NCBI GenBank assembly: GCA_030180135.1
Contig: CM058230.1
Coordinates: forward strand, 23,148,067 to 23,212,066
Source of the DNA: Orychophragmus violaceus
Lineage: Eukaryota; Streptophyta; Magnoliopsida; Brassicales; Brassicaceae
Reading direction: 5' to 3'
DNA length: 64,000 bases
Below, piece after piece: positions 1-9,619 of the stretch. The notes under the pieces are model-generated. The model was given only the letters and a program-made list of their open reading frames with translations, was not told the origin of the DNA and searched no databases. How positions within the stretch are numbered: the stretch's first letter is position 1; every line of letters begins with the position of its first letter. The position numbers and the translations under genes were made by a program.

Positions 1-275
1 GTGAATATGCTCGCGGTTATTTGAATAACCGATGTCTAAACCGCAATTGATTCGGTAAACCGTAAATCGCAACTGCATCGACCTATGCACTAGGTGTGTC
101 GATCGATGCAATGCGATTTTGCCTGTTTCTCAAGCCTTTGAACACACAAAAACAGAAAAATTAAAAACACCAAATCAAATTGAAAAACGAAAACTAAAAC
201 GAACCTAACAGTGGGTTGCCTCCCACTCAGCGCTTGTTTTGAGTCATTAGCTTGACTATGGGATAGAGATTGAAC

Positions 276-866
276 TCATGGCGGTTTCAACAGAGACTTT
301 GAGTGTCTCTGTGAATATCTCTTCATCCAAGGAGGTGTATAGGCTTTCAGATCATGAGGCTTCCCAAGGAATGAATAAACAGCATCAGGGCGGGAGCGAA
401 GCTTGGGTGGGACACTGCGTTTTCCTGCATTCCAAACAATGTGGTCAGGAGGTTTAAGCTTAGATGATTTATACCTTACCTTTGGTGCAGATCTGATGTG
501 TGGAGCTTTCTGCTTATGAGCAGTTGCAGGTACTGAAGATGTTAGAGCAGGTTCAAGAGGAACCGCCATCTTCTGCTCTCCACTATCAGATACTGTAGTT
601 CCACCAATCTGAACTTCTTCTTTCAGATCACCATCAGTGGAGATCATCTTCTTTGCATGAACTCGCGAAGCTTCAGCTGGTAGAGTTTCATTCATCTTCT
701 TATCCATCACTTTCATGCAGTTAGCCACTTCTAGATCTTGTTTAGAGGGTTTAGGAACCTTAGGATATGGCACAATGGGCTTGTAGACTCGTTCTGGGAA
801 TGTTGCAGGCTTCTGGTCTCGTCTGCGATCTGTGTCGATCGATGCAGTAGGTGTGTCGATCGACAC
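276..866 (-). pseudogene. Gag C-terminal-like fragment of the deleted Athila-like element
   Basis: A 196-residue frame. Its N-terminal part contains ERVYKPIVPYPKVPKPSKQD, matching the end of Gag in the relative (ERVYKPKIPYPKNPRKAK near 20300). It opens with two SIDT peptides encoded by the TCGATCG-type fold-back module at 835-877. The C-terminal half is basic and Pro-rich (about residues 110-196) and I do not recognise it; it has no counterpart in the relative. It lies downstream of the other gag fragment, in a different frame and separated by a break near 880-905. No catalytic motif is present. It may be translated as part of a truncated Gag, but I treat it as a remnant. Confidence 0.55.
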
Positions 867-904
867 AAGGCGATTATGTTTGTCGTAAGAACTCGAAATT
901 GCCG

Positions 905-1516
905 TCAGAACTGCGTGTCGACACTAATGGGGTGTCGATCGATGCATGTCTCAGACAGACAATATTCATCCAGAAAATACGAGATTATGCTCTCTTCTTC
1001 ACCTAGCAACTCAATCTCATCTCTTAAGGTCACAGCTTTGATGGATCTGTATTGTTCAGCTTTCCCAGCTTCATTATGCCTTTGTATTGCTTGAGATGTC
1101 TGTTGGATTTGAACATCCAGCTTCTTCACATGTGTGCTCAAAGATTCAAACTTCCCATTCAGATTTTTATGCATAGCATCCAACTTCCTGTCGAAGTCTA
1201 CAGCAGTCTTGGTCTGATCCTCTAGTAACTGCTCCATCATGGATTCCATCTTGCTCTTATAAGCATTAGCAGCAGGAGGTGTCTGATAAGATTCATAGGT
1301 TCTCTGATGAGAATTACCTTGCTGCAAAGGTTCCTGATAACCAGCATTCTGTCCATATACAGGAGGGTTCTGATTGCTTGTAAAAACACTCCTCTGTCCA
1401 CCATTAAAGAACTTGTGACCTTGCTGATTATCAAACCTGTTTCCTTGGATTCCAGAGCCATTGATGTAGTTCAAATCTTCTTCCTGCTTTTCCAAGAACT
1501 GCTCCATCATGCTCAT
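905..1516 (-). pseudogene. Gag central fragment, Athila-like
   Basis: A 203-residue frame that parallels the middle of the full-length Gag at 20236-22086. It has an acidic start (EKQEEDLNYIN), then QGNRF.NQQG.KF.NG, a coiled-coil-like stretch LNGKFESLSTHVKKLD (about residues 115-130), and AVTLRDE where the relative reads AVTLRSGKE. It carries an extra Gln/Asn/Tyr-rich insertion (about residues 45-80) not present in the relative. The frame begins inside the gene, so the N-terminal Gag homology found in the relative at 21000-22086 is missing. No CCHC zinc knuckle is visible. It is a truncated structural gene and probably inactive. Confidence 0.65.
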
Positions 1517-1865
1517 CAGCTTATTATAATGTGTATTGTGAGGAGGAACATGCTGATATGATGGAGATTCATAATCTCTGGTGAATGAATAGGAACCATA
1601 GCCTCTGCAGAATGAGTTATTCTGCTAATTTTACAACATCCGTTCCATCATTCCCATCATCTTACGCGATGTGTCGATCGATGCAGAGTAGCGTCGATCG
1701 ATGCAAGCTCGAGAACGCAACGATCGACACACAGGACAATGTCGATCGATGCAGGGCGATTACAGGCGTACCTGAAACGCAAGAACAGAAAGGAAAAAAA
1801 AATTAGTAGAAAAAAATAAAAACGAAAAAACCTAGTCTAAACCCTAAGTTCAAATCTATCGAAGG

Positions 1866-3004
1866 TCTAATTTTTATCCCTATTCTAACTGCAAGTGCAC
1901 ATTGATGTAGTTGTAGTACTTAGGGTATCGAATCCATATGGACTCCGGTCCACAATAGAATTAAAACAGAAGAGATTAAACTAGGAGAAAGCAATATGGG
2001 AAAGCAGTAAATCAGCAAGCAGAAAGTAAATAGCAGCGAGTTGTGAGCAAGGAAACGAAGCGTTAAGTCTAGGAAGTTCTCAGGAAATCAGGAACACAAG
2101 CAATCAATCAATCGGGATCTAATCAGAAACTATTCTAGAACTCAAAACACATATATAGAATTAACCAACTCTCTTTGCGAGAATTTCTCTAAGTCTAAGT
2201 GCAGCAATCCAAATCTCTTTGCAATTACTAACAGATTAAACCAGCTTTAATTCCAAGTTTGATATGTTCACAATTAAACTAAACCAAATCTCTTTGCGAG
2301 TAATTTAATTGCTCATCTAGGTTCTTTCTAGCTAATTAACCAACTGTCGTTGCATCAATCAACCTAACATCATAAATCTGGATAGCTACTTCAGATTAAG
2401 CATTAAGAGCAATCCTAGGCGAAGAACTAGCAGATATGAATCCCTACAGATTGATTAAACTATAATTCCATGAAATCCCTAAACTTAACAGGTAATCTAC
2501 TCAGACATGTTCATCGAAACAGAAAACATCTTGAATAGAAAACCAAATATTATAAAATCAAATAAAGAACTGGTGTTCAAAATCAAGTCTCTTTAGAGAA
2601 CAAGATCAGCCCCTAAAACTCTCTCTGAATAAAATAAAGCGTAGCCTAAACAAGTGGCTAAAAACCCTAATATATAGTCTAAAACACGTTTTGGGCTTCT
2701 GTGTAAATATCTGGGCTTTTCTGCAATATCAGCATTCTTCATTAAACCGCCGAGTCTGGCCCATCTCGCATATGCAACGATCGACACCAAATGTGTGTCG
2801 ATCGATGCATTCCCCAAATGTCCACAGAGAACTCTATCTCTCGGCCAAACACTCCAAAAATCTCCAGAAAGTGCCATAATCACCAAATCTGCTCCAAATG
2901 TGCTTGTACCTAATAAATACCTGAAAAGACTCTAAAACATAGTAAAGGACTCGATAAATAAGATATATACCATTGTTAAAAGCCCTAAAATCCATGGTAT
3001 ATCA
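1866..3004 (-). repeat. 5' LTR of the deleted Athila-like element
   Basis: It aligns by eye along its whole length with the LTRs at 13702-14922 and 22334-23554: ACTGCAAGTG near the start, the block GGAAATCAG, repeated short runs around CTTTGCGA, and the end CATGGTATATCA. The first few bases of the LTR and the adjoining primer-binding site are missing compared with the relative. A minus-strand TATA-like run (TATATATTAG) sits near 2670. The LTR contains one pair of fold-back motifs at 2777-2811. Confidence 0.75.
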
Positions 3005-3007
3005 GGC

Positions 3008-3381
3008 TTCCAAGGCACAACCCTGCAGAGATGGGTCACACCTTTTTCATCTGATAGTGGTATGATTGCTCTAGCTGAATAATATTCCTTTTTATTTCAA
3101 GTTATTACCTTTGTTTCCCATGTTTTGAAATCAGTAGTGCTTAGCCAAGTAACCCTAATAAGTGCACCACTAATAGTTAGATAGATGATGCATCTCAGCT
3201 AATAAACAATATTCATTTCATTTTCCATTCAGATTCTTATGAAACTTGTGGCTTAACTGGGTTGTGCTCTCTACTGTAATATGTATTTGTAGGCTTTCTG
3301 ACACACTTTCTTGTACATGTGATTGAAGGGGATGTCGTGGAAGCTATTGTGCCTCACATGGATGAATCAATCACCGATGGA
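3008..3381 (+). pseudogene. 2-oxoglutarate dehydrogenase E2 (dihydrolipoamide succinyltransferase) fragment
   Basis: Exon-like 3008-3059 reads FQGTTLQRWVTPFSSDS. A GT...AG intron (3060-3328) follows. Exon-like 3329-3381 reads GDVVEAIVPHMDESITDG, the start of the lipoyl domain of mitochondrial E2. The reading phase is kept across the intron. Homology stops at 3381, well before the lipoyl-lysine, so the piece cannot make an enzyme. Conserved Gly of HMGES is Asp here. The intron shows that the copy was made from DNA, not from a spliced transcript. It directly abuts the LTR end at 3004. Assignment rests on remembered family sequence. Confidence 0.7.
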
Positions 3382-5485
3382 ATACCAAGCTACTGGTTTA
3401 ATTGAAGCAATCGCCAAAGCAGACATTTTAGAGAACACAAATCTCTATTCTGGAAAGGCCAAAATTAAGCAGCATTCCATACACTAGTTTAATATTGTAT
3501 TGTCATTGTAGTGATTTTATGAACTAGTTTTTGTAAACGAATAATCTGTATTTATGATAATATTCAAGAAAATACATAAAAATTGTTAAGGTTATTACAA
3601 ATTTGATTAAAAAATACTTATGAAATAAATAAAAATTGAATAAAGAAAATTTTCTGTTTTAGTTTAAGATATATATATATATATAGGGTTTGAGTTTGAT
3701 TTAGTATTGTAACACATAAAGAATTTTCCGTTCGTCTTCAAAAAAATATGATAATTTAATTTTTGAGTTTGATTAAGAGTATATATTTGAAATATTGGTT
3801 TTCTTAATTTTCCAATTACCAAAAAAAAAAAATGAAATTCATTACTATGTTCTAAACCCTAAACCTATATTCCAATACCCTAAAACCTAAATCTATACTA
3901 CATTGTTCTAAACTCTAAATGATTTAAAACTCTAAGCCTATACTACAACCTAATATAAATAGGGATAAGGTATTGAAGGGTTTAGGATTCATACTTGATT
4001 TAAGGTTTAGGGTATTGTAGGGTTGGGGCATTGGAATGTAAGAGTTGTTAGCTTATCTTTGGAATTTTTCATTGACAAACTAATATAAATTTAGGATATA
4101 AATAGGATTTAGGGTTATGATATTAACTATAAACTAATATAAATGTTAAAATTCCACAAACATTTTTTAGGGTTTAGGGTATTGGAGTATTAGGGCTAAG
4201 GTATTGAAAGGTTTAAGATTCATACTTGGAATTTAAGAGTTTTTAGCTTATCTTTGGAATTTTTACAAATTAATATAAAGTTTAGGGTATATATAGGATT
4301 TAGGGTTTGATATAATAATTTATTAAATATACAATATTTAACCTTATACCTAAATTTAAACCATAAACCTATACCCCAAAATTCAAATCCTAATTTTATA
4401 CCCTAAACTTCAAAATCTAAATTCTAAATTTTTAATTCTAAATTTAACCTTTACTTAGTTTTTTATCAAATAATTTTTATTTAGTTACTAAATACAATTT
4501 AGCCAAATTTAAGCTAAAAATAATCATAGAGCCATTTTGTCTACGGTTCATTCGAAGCGCCAAAAATTTTGGGTAAAATTTTAGTGTTTACCCCCAAAAC
4601 GCTTAAGACAAATTTTTAATTTTTCCAGAAACCTAAAAAAATCTGAAAACACTCTCATGTCCTTCTCTTAGATAAAAAACCAGTCTCCTCTTAAATCTCT
4701 AGGGTTTCGTTCTTCTTCAATTTTCTTCAATCGAAACTGAGATTTCTCTTGTTTGTGAGAAAGTCAAAAATCTCATCCATGAATCGGTGCCCAGGTTTCT
4801 GCAGAGGAGCTCAGCGAAAGGATGATAACCAGAGAATGGTGTCGGAGAGGAGAGTCACGTAATACGAGGTTGACTCGGGTTTCAATTTTCTTTAATCGAT
4901 CGATTGTATCCCCTTTCTTCTTCTCCGATATTTGTTTTACATGTTCACTTGTTCGTGTATGAGATCTCTTGTGAAATCGATTTCCCCTTTTAGCTCTTGT
5001 CAGAAAGTATTTCGATATAAACTAAATACTGAATATAAAACCGTGACAAGGTGGTGAAAACAGGATGTGTAGCTTTAGTTATGTCTCTGAACATTGGTAT
5101 TTTCAGTCGCAATTTACTCTTGCTCAATGACTAAATGTTGTAATGGTTTTCCAGGTATTTAGGTTGAGGAGATTGAAAGCCCTGATCTATGAGACCTAAA
5201 GAAGACATTCTTAAGCTTACCAGGTGCTTTTCAATGCACATCATCAACATAAACCATTCAACAAACTTTCTGAAGGTCCTTATAGTTCCAGCTTCTCCTT
5301 GGTTAAGTTCCTTTGCTCACTGATGACTAGCCTCCATCTCTAATGATTCTATTCCTACTCTATAAACTGCAGGTCTAAGTTTACAGCTTTGGAGTCATAC
5401 TTGATGCTCATTTCACACCTCTCGCAGGTGCCATGGTTTTCGGGCTTTGTTACTCAGATTTGCGATGAAAGTAACAAAATAGATG
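3382..5485. other. Non-coding AT-rich stretch with degenerate telomere-like repeats
   Basis: No supported gene. From about 3840 to 4450 there are many degenerate CCCTAAA/TTTAGGG runs on both strands (for example 3846-3900 and 4005-4030), mixed with AT-rich DNA. Around 4680-5400 the composition is more gene-like, with several GT...AG-like boundaries before the phosphoglycerate-mutase exons. I could not match these segments to a protein. Confidence 0.5.
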
Positions 5486-5824
5486 GAAACTGACGAAGAT
5501 GTTTTGTGGAAGCCTGATATGAGAGAGGAAAACAAAGATATTGCGCCCAGAGGCGTGAAATTCATGAACTGGTGAATATATCTATGTACTTGGTAGTTTA
5601 TTCTGATGTAAGAGTTGATATATCTATGTACTTGATAGTTTATTCTGACATAAGAGTTGATAATCTTGGCATGATCTTTTGTTGGATACATCATCTGAAT
5701 TTAGGTTGAGTACAAGGAAAGAAAAGGAGATTGCTGTTGTTACTCATGGCGGATTCTTGTATCAAACATTAAACACATTTGGGAACGATTGTGTTCCAGC
5801 GGTTAAAAGCGAGATTTCTTCACA
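5486..5824 (+). pseudogene. Phosphoglycerate-mutase-like protein, two-exon fragment
   Basis: Exon-like 5486-5571 reads ETDEDVLWKPDMREENKDIA then PRGVKFMN. The intron is 5572-5704 (GT...AG). Exon-like 5705-5824 reads LSTRKEKEIAVVTHGGFLYQ then TLNTFGNDCVPAVKSEIS. Plant phosphoglycerate-mutase-like histidine-phosphatase proteins carry this region including the second catalytic His (VVTH). The N-terminal RHG motif exon is not seen, and downstream sequence hits a stop soon after 5960. It is therefore a partial copy with intron retained. The intron contains a near-perfect tandem duplication of about 43 bp. Confidence 0.8.
5573..5660 (+). repeat. Tandem duplication inside the captured intron
   Basis: Two consecutive copies of a unit of about 43 bp containing ATATCTATGTACTTG and AGTTTATTCTGA, differing at only a few sites. 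It lies wholly within the intron of the phosphoglycerate-mutase fragment. Confidence 0.7.
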
Positions 5825-6440
5825 GTAAGCTTGATGTTCTTCTTCTCTCTTTGGTCATTTGGTATTGTATTATGTTCTCAACTTAAGGTAATGCACTGAC
5901 TTTTCTTCGCAACCTACTACATTGTATTACTGAAATTCATCTTACTATTGTTGCGTCTCTAGGTACAAAATCTAGCCGCTGAAATCGTCGACTCAAAATC
6001 AAGCTGTCCTTAACACTTATAGCAGAAGAGGAAGTGACAATCCTCGTAACAGCTGGATCTAGAGGTAATTCAAGATGTGCTAGCATCTGCTAAGATTTTA
6101 CTCTCGACACTTATAGAACCGTCTTCCAATCGCTTAATCCCATATTTAAAACCTATCTTTCTTTTTGGTCAATAGGTATTGCTTACTTGAGGACTATGAT
6201 CGACGGAGTAACACCAGACAGTGAAAGAGCACATAGAAGATTTCAAGCATAGATAAGTCATGCCGATTTTTTGCTGCTCGAAGAGAAAAATAGAGATGTG
6301 GTTGCTAGAGTTTGTCAGATTTTAAGTTAGTTTAAGACTTGTGTAGACTAAATTAGTCTAACACTTGTTTGTTATTTGTTCATTTGGATTTTTAATAAAG
6401 TATTTTTTATATATATAAATCCAACTAATAAAAAAATATA
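5825..6440. other. Flank of captured fragment, no confident gene
   Basis: It contains several intron-like boundaries and short frames. One (about 6178-6252) reads GIAYLRTMIDGVTPDSERAH and ends at a stop. I do not recognise it. It could be further exons of a captured gene or noise. Confidence 0.3.
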
Positions 6441-6812
6441 ATAATAATAATAATAATATGGCTCGGCTCGGTACAAAATGTTTTGATACGGCTCATAGTA
6501 ACATAACGAATATAAAAAGCTATTATAAAATATAATATAACGAAAAAATAATGCTGTAATTAAATATATTAAAGCAAAATATTAAAGCTACTATAAGATA
6601 AAAAAATGGCAATAATACACGGCTATTATTAATTATATAACAACAAACAATTTTGTGCTATTATAGATCACAATATAATAGCAGGAGAATTTTGCGCTAT
6701 TGTAGGAGGGGGGTCTAAGATAGCTCCTCATGTCATGGCCAACATTAAAACGCTGTAATAGACATATTATAGCGTTTCCACTGTGCTAACAATATGCATT
6801 TTTCTTGTAGTG

Positions 6813-7821
6813 AAACAGTTAACTTAAAACGTTAAGTCTAGGGCGTTCTCAGGAAATCAGACAAGCAGAATAATCATTCAGTCAGGATCTAATTAAGCTC
6901 AGTTCTAGAACTCAAAACACGGATATAGAATTAACCAACTGTCGTTGCGAGAATTCTCTAAGTCTAAGTGCAGCAATCCAAATTCCTTTGCAATTACTAA
7001 CAGATTAAACCAGCATTAATTCCAAGTTCGATATGTTCACAATGAAACTAAACCAAATTCCTTTGCGAGTAATTTAATTGCTCAACCTAAATAGTTCAGA
7101 TTCTAAACCACACTGTCGTGTCGTATTTAGCAACCTAAGATCTAGATTCTAAGTGATCAGGTTATAACTAGAATTAAACATAATTTAGATCGAAGAACTA
7201 CTATAGTTATGAATCCTTAACTGAATTAATTATATCTAGCAAGTCATGAAATCCTATGTGAGAAACCATAAACCTAACTATGAATCTACTCAGACATAGA
7301 TGATGTAAACATGATCGATGAAATAATAGATTGCATATAAGATATAAAAGAAGTAAAGGGGTTCGAAATCTTCTCCAAAAACAAGATGAAGTACATGTTC
7401 AGATCAGCCCCAAAATCTCTCTCTAACTCTCAGCTCAAAGTATGAATGCTTAATGAATAACAAAGTCTAAAACCTAATTAATATAGCCTAATCACGTCTT
7501 GGGGCTTCTACGTAAATATCTGGAACTTCTGGGCAACTTATGCAATATCTCATAACTTCATAACCCTCGCGAGTCTGGCCCAACGCGTTGTGCATCGATC
7601 GATGCTGATGTGCAACGATCGACACAGATCTCGAATCTGGACAGTGAGCTTCACCTCTCGGGTCAAATCTCCAGTATGCACCAAATGGCTCCAAAATCTT
7701 CACTTCTGCTCCAAACGTATGTGTACCTAATAAGACCTGCAAAAGACTCTAAAGAAACACTAATAGACTCTAAAACATACTTATATCATGGTCTAAAACT
7801 AGTAAAAATCATGATATATCA
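6813..7821 (-). repeat. Partial Athila-like LTR
   Basis: From about 6832 the sequence (GTTAAGTCTAGGG and onwards) aligns with the middle and end of the LTRs at 13702-14922, and it ends CATGATATATCA at 7821. The first quarter of the LTR is absent and replaced by the CACTA terminus ending at 6812. The fold-back motif pair characteristic of this LTR is present at 7592-7625. It is a truncated or interrupted solo-type LTR; no second LTR or internal region is attached. Confidence 0.75.
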
Positions 7822-9230
7822 CCAATATGACTTATTCCACTCTTCTTAGTGCATCATTCTTCAGAACATACAAATCAGAATCACAGACGATATGTTAAAA
7901 GCTTTTAATGATTGATAACTAAAAATTCAATATATTTCAATATCATAGACAATACCAAACCGAATCAAATCGCAGACAATTACCATACTCATGCAAATCA
8001 CATACAATACCAACATGAATCAAATAGCATACAATACCAAAACGAATAAAATCGCAGACAATACCAACACTTATCAAATAGCAGACAATACCAAAACGAA
8101 TCAAATCGCAGACAAAACTAACACTTATCAAATAGCAGACAATACCAAAATGAATCAAATCGCAGACAATACCAAAACTTATCAAATATCAGACAATACC
8201 AAAACGAATCAAAACGCAGACAATACCAAAACTAATCAAACCAATCGTCTATGCCTTACCATAGTGCGCCATTGATCTTATCCGAATGGAGGTGAGGCAT
8301 GTTCCGTCGCTCCGGCGAACTGTGTACTGCTTCTAAGCTGGGCAGTGGGTGGCGAGAGCCGGAGGAACTGGAGGTCCTCAACACTCCAGGAGGAATCTGG
8401 GTTTGCGTCAGACGCCTCAGCAGATGCCTTCCTCTTGGAGCCGCACCATTAATGTTCAACTGCATGCAAAAGAGAAGAAAATGGGGTTAGTTAGTGAAGA
8501 CATAAAGAGATAGAGCTAAATCGTTACATGCATGAGCTGAACTAACTCTAAATCGACACCATACTTGGACACTGAAACAAACCCTAAATCGAGATTGAAG
8601 AGAGTAGAGGAAGAGAGAAGAGAGAAGTAATAAATCGAAACATGCATGAGCTGAACTAACCCTAAATCGACACAAATCTTGGACATTGAACTAACCCTAA
8701 ATTGAGAGTGAAATTGACAACGAAACAGACTGAAAGGGAGATAGAGAGGATGAAGAGACTTACCGACTGAGACATAGTGTAGCGGTTGTTGATGATTCGT
8801 CGGTTAGGGTTTCAGAGATCGTAAGGGGGATCGACAGAGACTCGAGATTTGAAGAGAATAGAAGAAGAGAGAAGAGAGAAGAGAGAAGAGAGAATAGAGA
8901 TCGAGAAGGAGATAGAGAGATCGAGTATGGAAGATCGGAGGAGATTCTGACTGAAATCGCGAGAGAGAGTTTGAGAGAGAAAACAGAAATCGGCTAAGGC
9001 AAAAATGAGAGAGATCGAGAGAGTTCGAGGGTATTAGGGCATCAGGGTAAACCGGTGGGGGAAAACCGAAATTACTTCGCGGTTAACAGTCGAAACTAAA
9101 ATTAATTGGTGAAAACTTAATTGATTTGGCGGTTAACCGCGAAACCAAATCAATTTGGCGGGATAATGAAAATGATTTCGCGGTTCGAACCACGAATTTT
9201 TTTTTTAAATTTGATTAAGCTACGGAAACG
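7822..9230. other. Left part of CACTA 1 neighbourhood: minisatellite, short frame and GA-rich tract
   Basis: It holds the 27-bp minisatellite, then an open frame on the minus strand (8256-8465) beginning MQLNINGAAPRGRHLLRR with no recognised domain, then a GA-rich stretch (8580-8990) with repeated AACTAACCCTAAATCGA. Such a leader followed by a Pro/Arg-rich first exon would fit a TnpA-type gene of a CACTA element, but no Transposase_24 domain is visible. The left terminus of CACTA 1 was not found here. Confidence 0.35.
7944..8245 (+). repeat. 27-bp minisatellite, open in frame on both strands
   Basis: About eleven imperfect copies of a 27-bp unit (core CGCAGACAATACCAAAACG). The unit is a multiple of three, so the plus strand encodes a nine-residue repeat (QIADNTKTN) and the minus strand a hydrophobic Cys-containing repeat (FGIVCDLIR). 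No gene context supports translation. Confidence 0.8.
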
Positions 9231-9619
9231 GTCATAGTTGTCCGTAGCAAATGTGAAATCAAACCTGGTTAAAAACTAAAATTATCGGTTCAACCAGATT
9301 TAAACCAAATAATTAGGCAGTTGAACCAAATTTTATTAGCTATGGCTATATCCATAGCTAGTCGTAGCTTTGGGAAATTAAAAAAAAATGTGTCTTAAGT
9401 GATTAGATTCATTTTTAAAAATTATGATAAATTATAAAATATAATTATATTAATTTGTGAATGTGAAAATATAATTATATTAAATTCTTAATTAAAATAA
9501 AATTATAATTTCATAAGATAATTAGAAACACATTATTTTATTAAACATAGGTAATTATTTAATCATACAAACATATTATTGGTATTAAACATAATTAATT
9601 ATCTGCTAAAACAAACACA

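Larger units (their letters stand above)
1..3004 (-). mobile_element. Athila-like Ty3 retrotransposon, internally deleted, left part outside window
   Basis: Order on the minus strand is 5' LTR (about 1866-3004), gag fragments (905-1516 and 276-866), then the 3' untranslated zone (1-250). The 3' zone shares the GGGTTGCCTCCCA hairpin and AGCGCTTG with the full-length relative at 13702-23554. No protease, RT, RNase H or integrase lies between gag and the 3' zone, so pol is deleted. The LTR end ATATCA at 3004 matches the LTR ends of the relative. The second LTR and the target-site duplication lie left of the window. The primer-binding site is also gone. The family is inferred from these shared parts; it is a non-autonomous or dead copy. 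Confidence 0.8.
3005..6812. mobile_element. Candidate gene-capturing CACTA element, right end only
   Basis: The right boundary ends TTTCTTGTAGTG at 6812, the complement of a CACTACAAGAAA terminus. The 300 bp inside it are rich in short inverted motifs resembling the ends of CACTA 2 at 30482. The interior holds two host-gene fragments with introns (E2 at 3008-3381 and a phosphoglycerate-mutase-like gene at 5486-5824), which fits a Pack-CACTA. No left terminus was found, and the left edge abuts an LTR at 3004, so a single element covering the whole span is an inference. No transposase is present. Confidence 0.45.

Noticed and set aside
3840..4450. Interstitial telomere array
   Set aside because: CCCTAAA words are degenerate and scattered in AT-rich DNA; no tandem run long enough to be a true telomere tract. 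Reported only as telomere-like.
8041..8245. CRISPR-like array of short repeats
   Set aside because: Units are contiguous tandem repeats without unique spacers, and the DNA is plant nuclear.
7943..8275. Repeat protein on either strand
   Set aside because: Produced by the 27-bp minisatellite; no start context, splice sites or homologue recognised.
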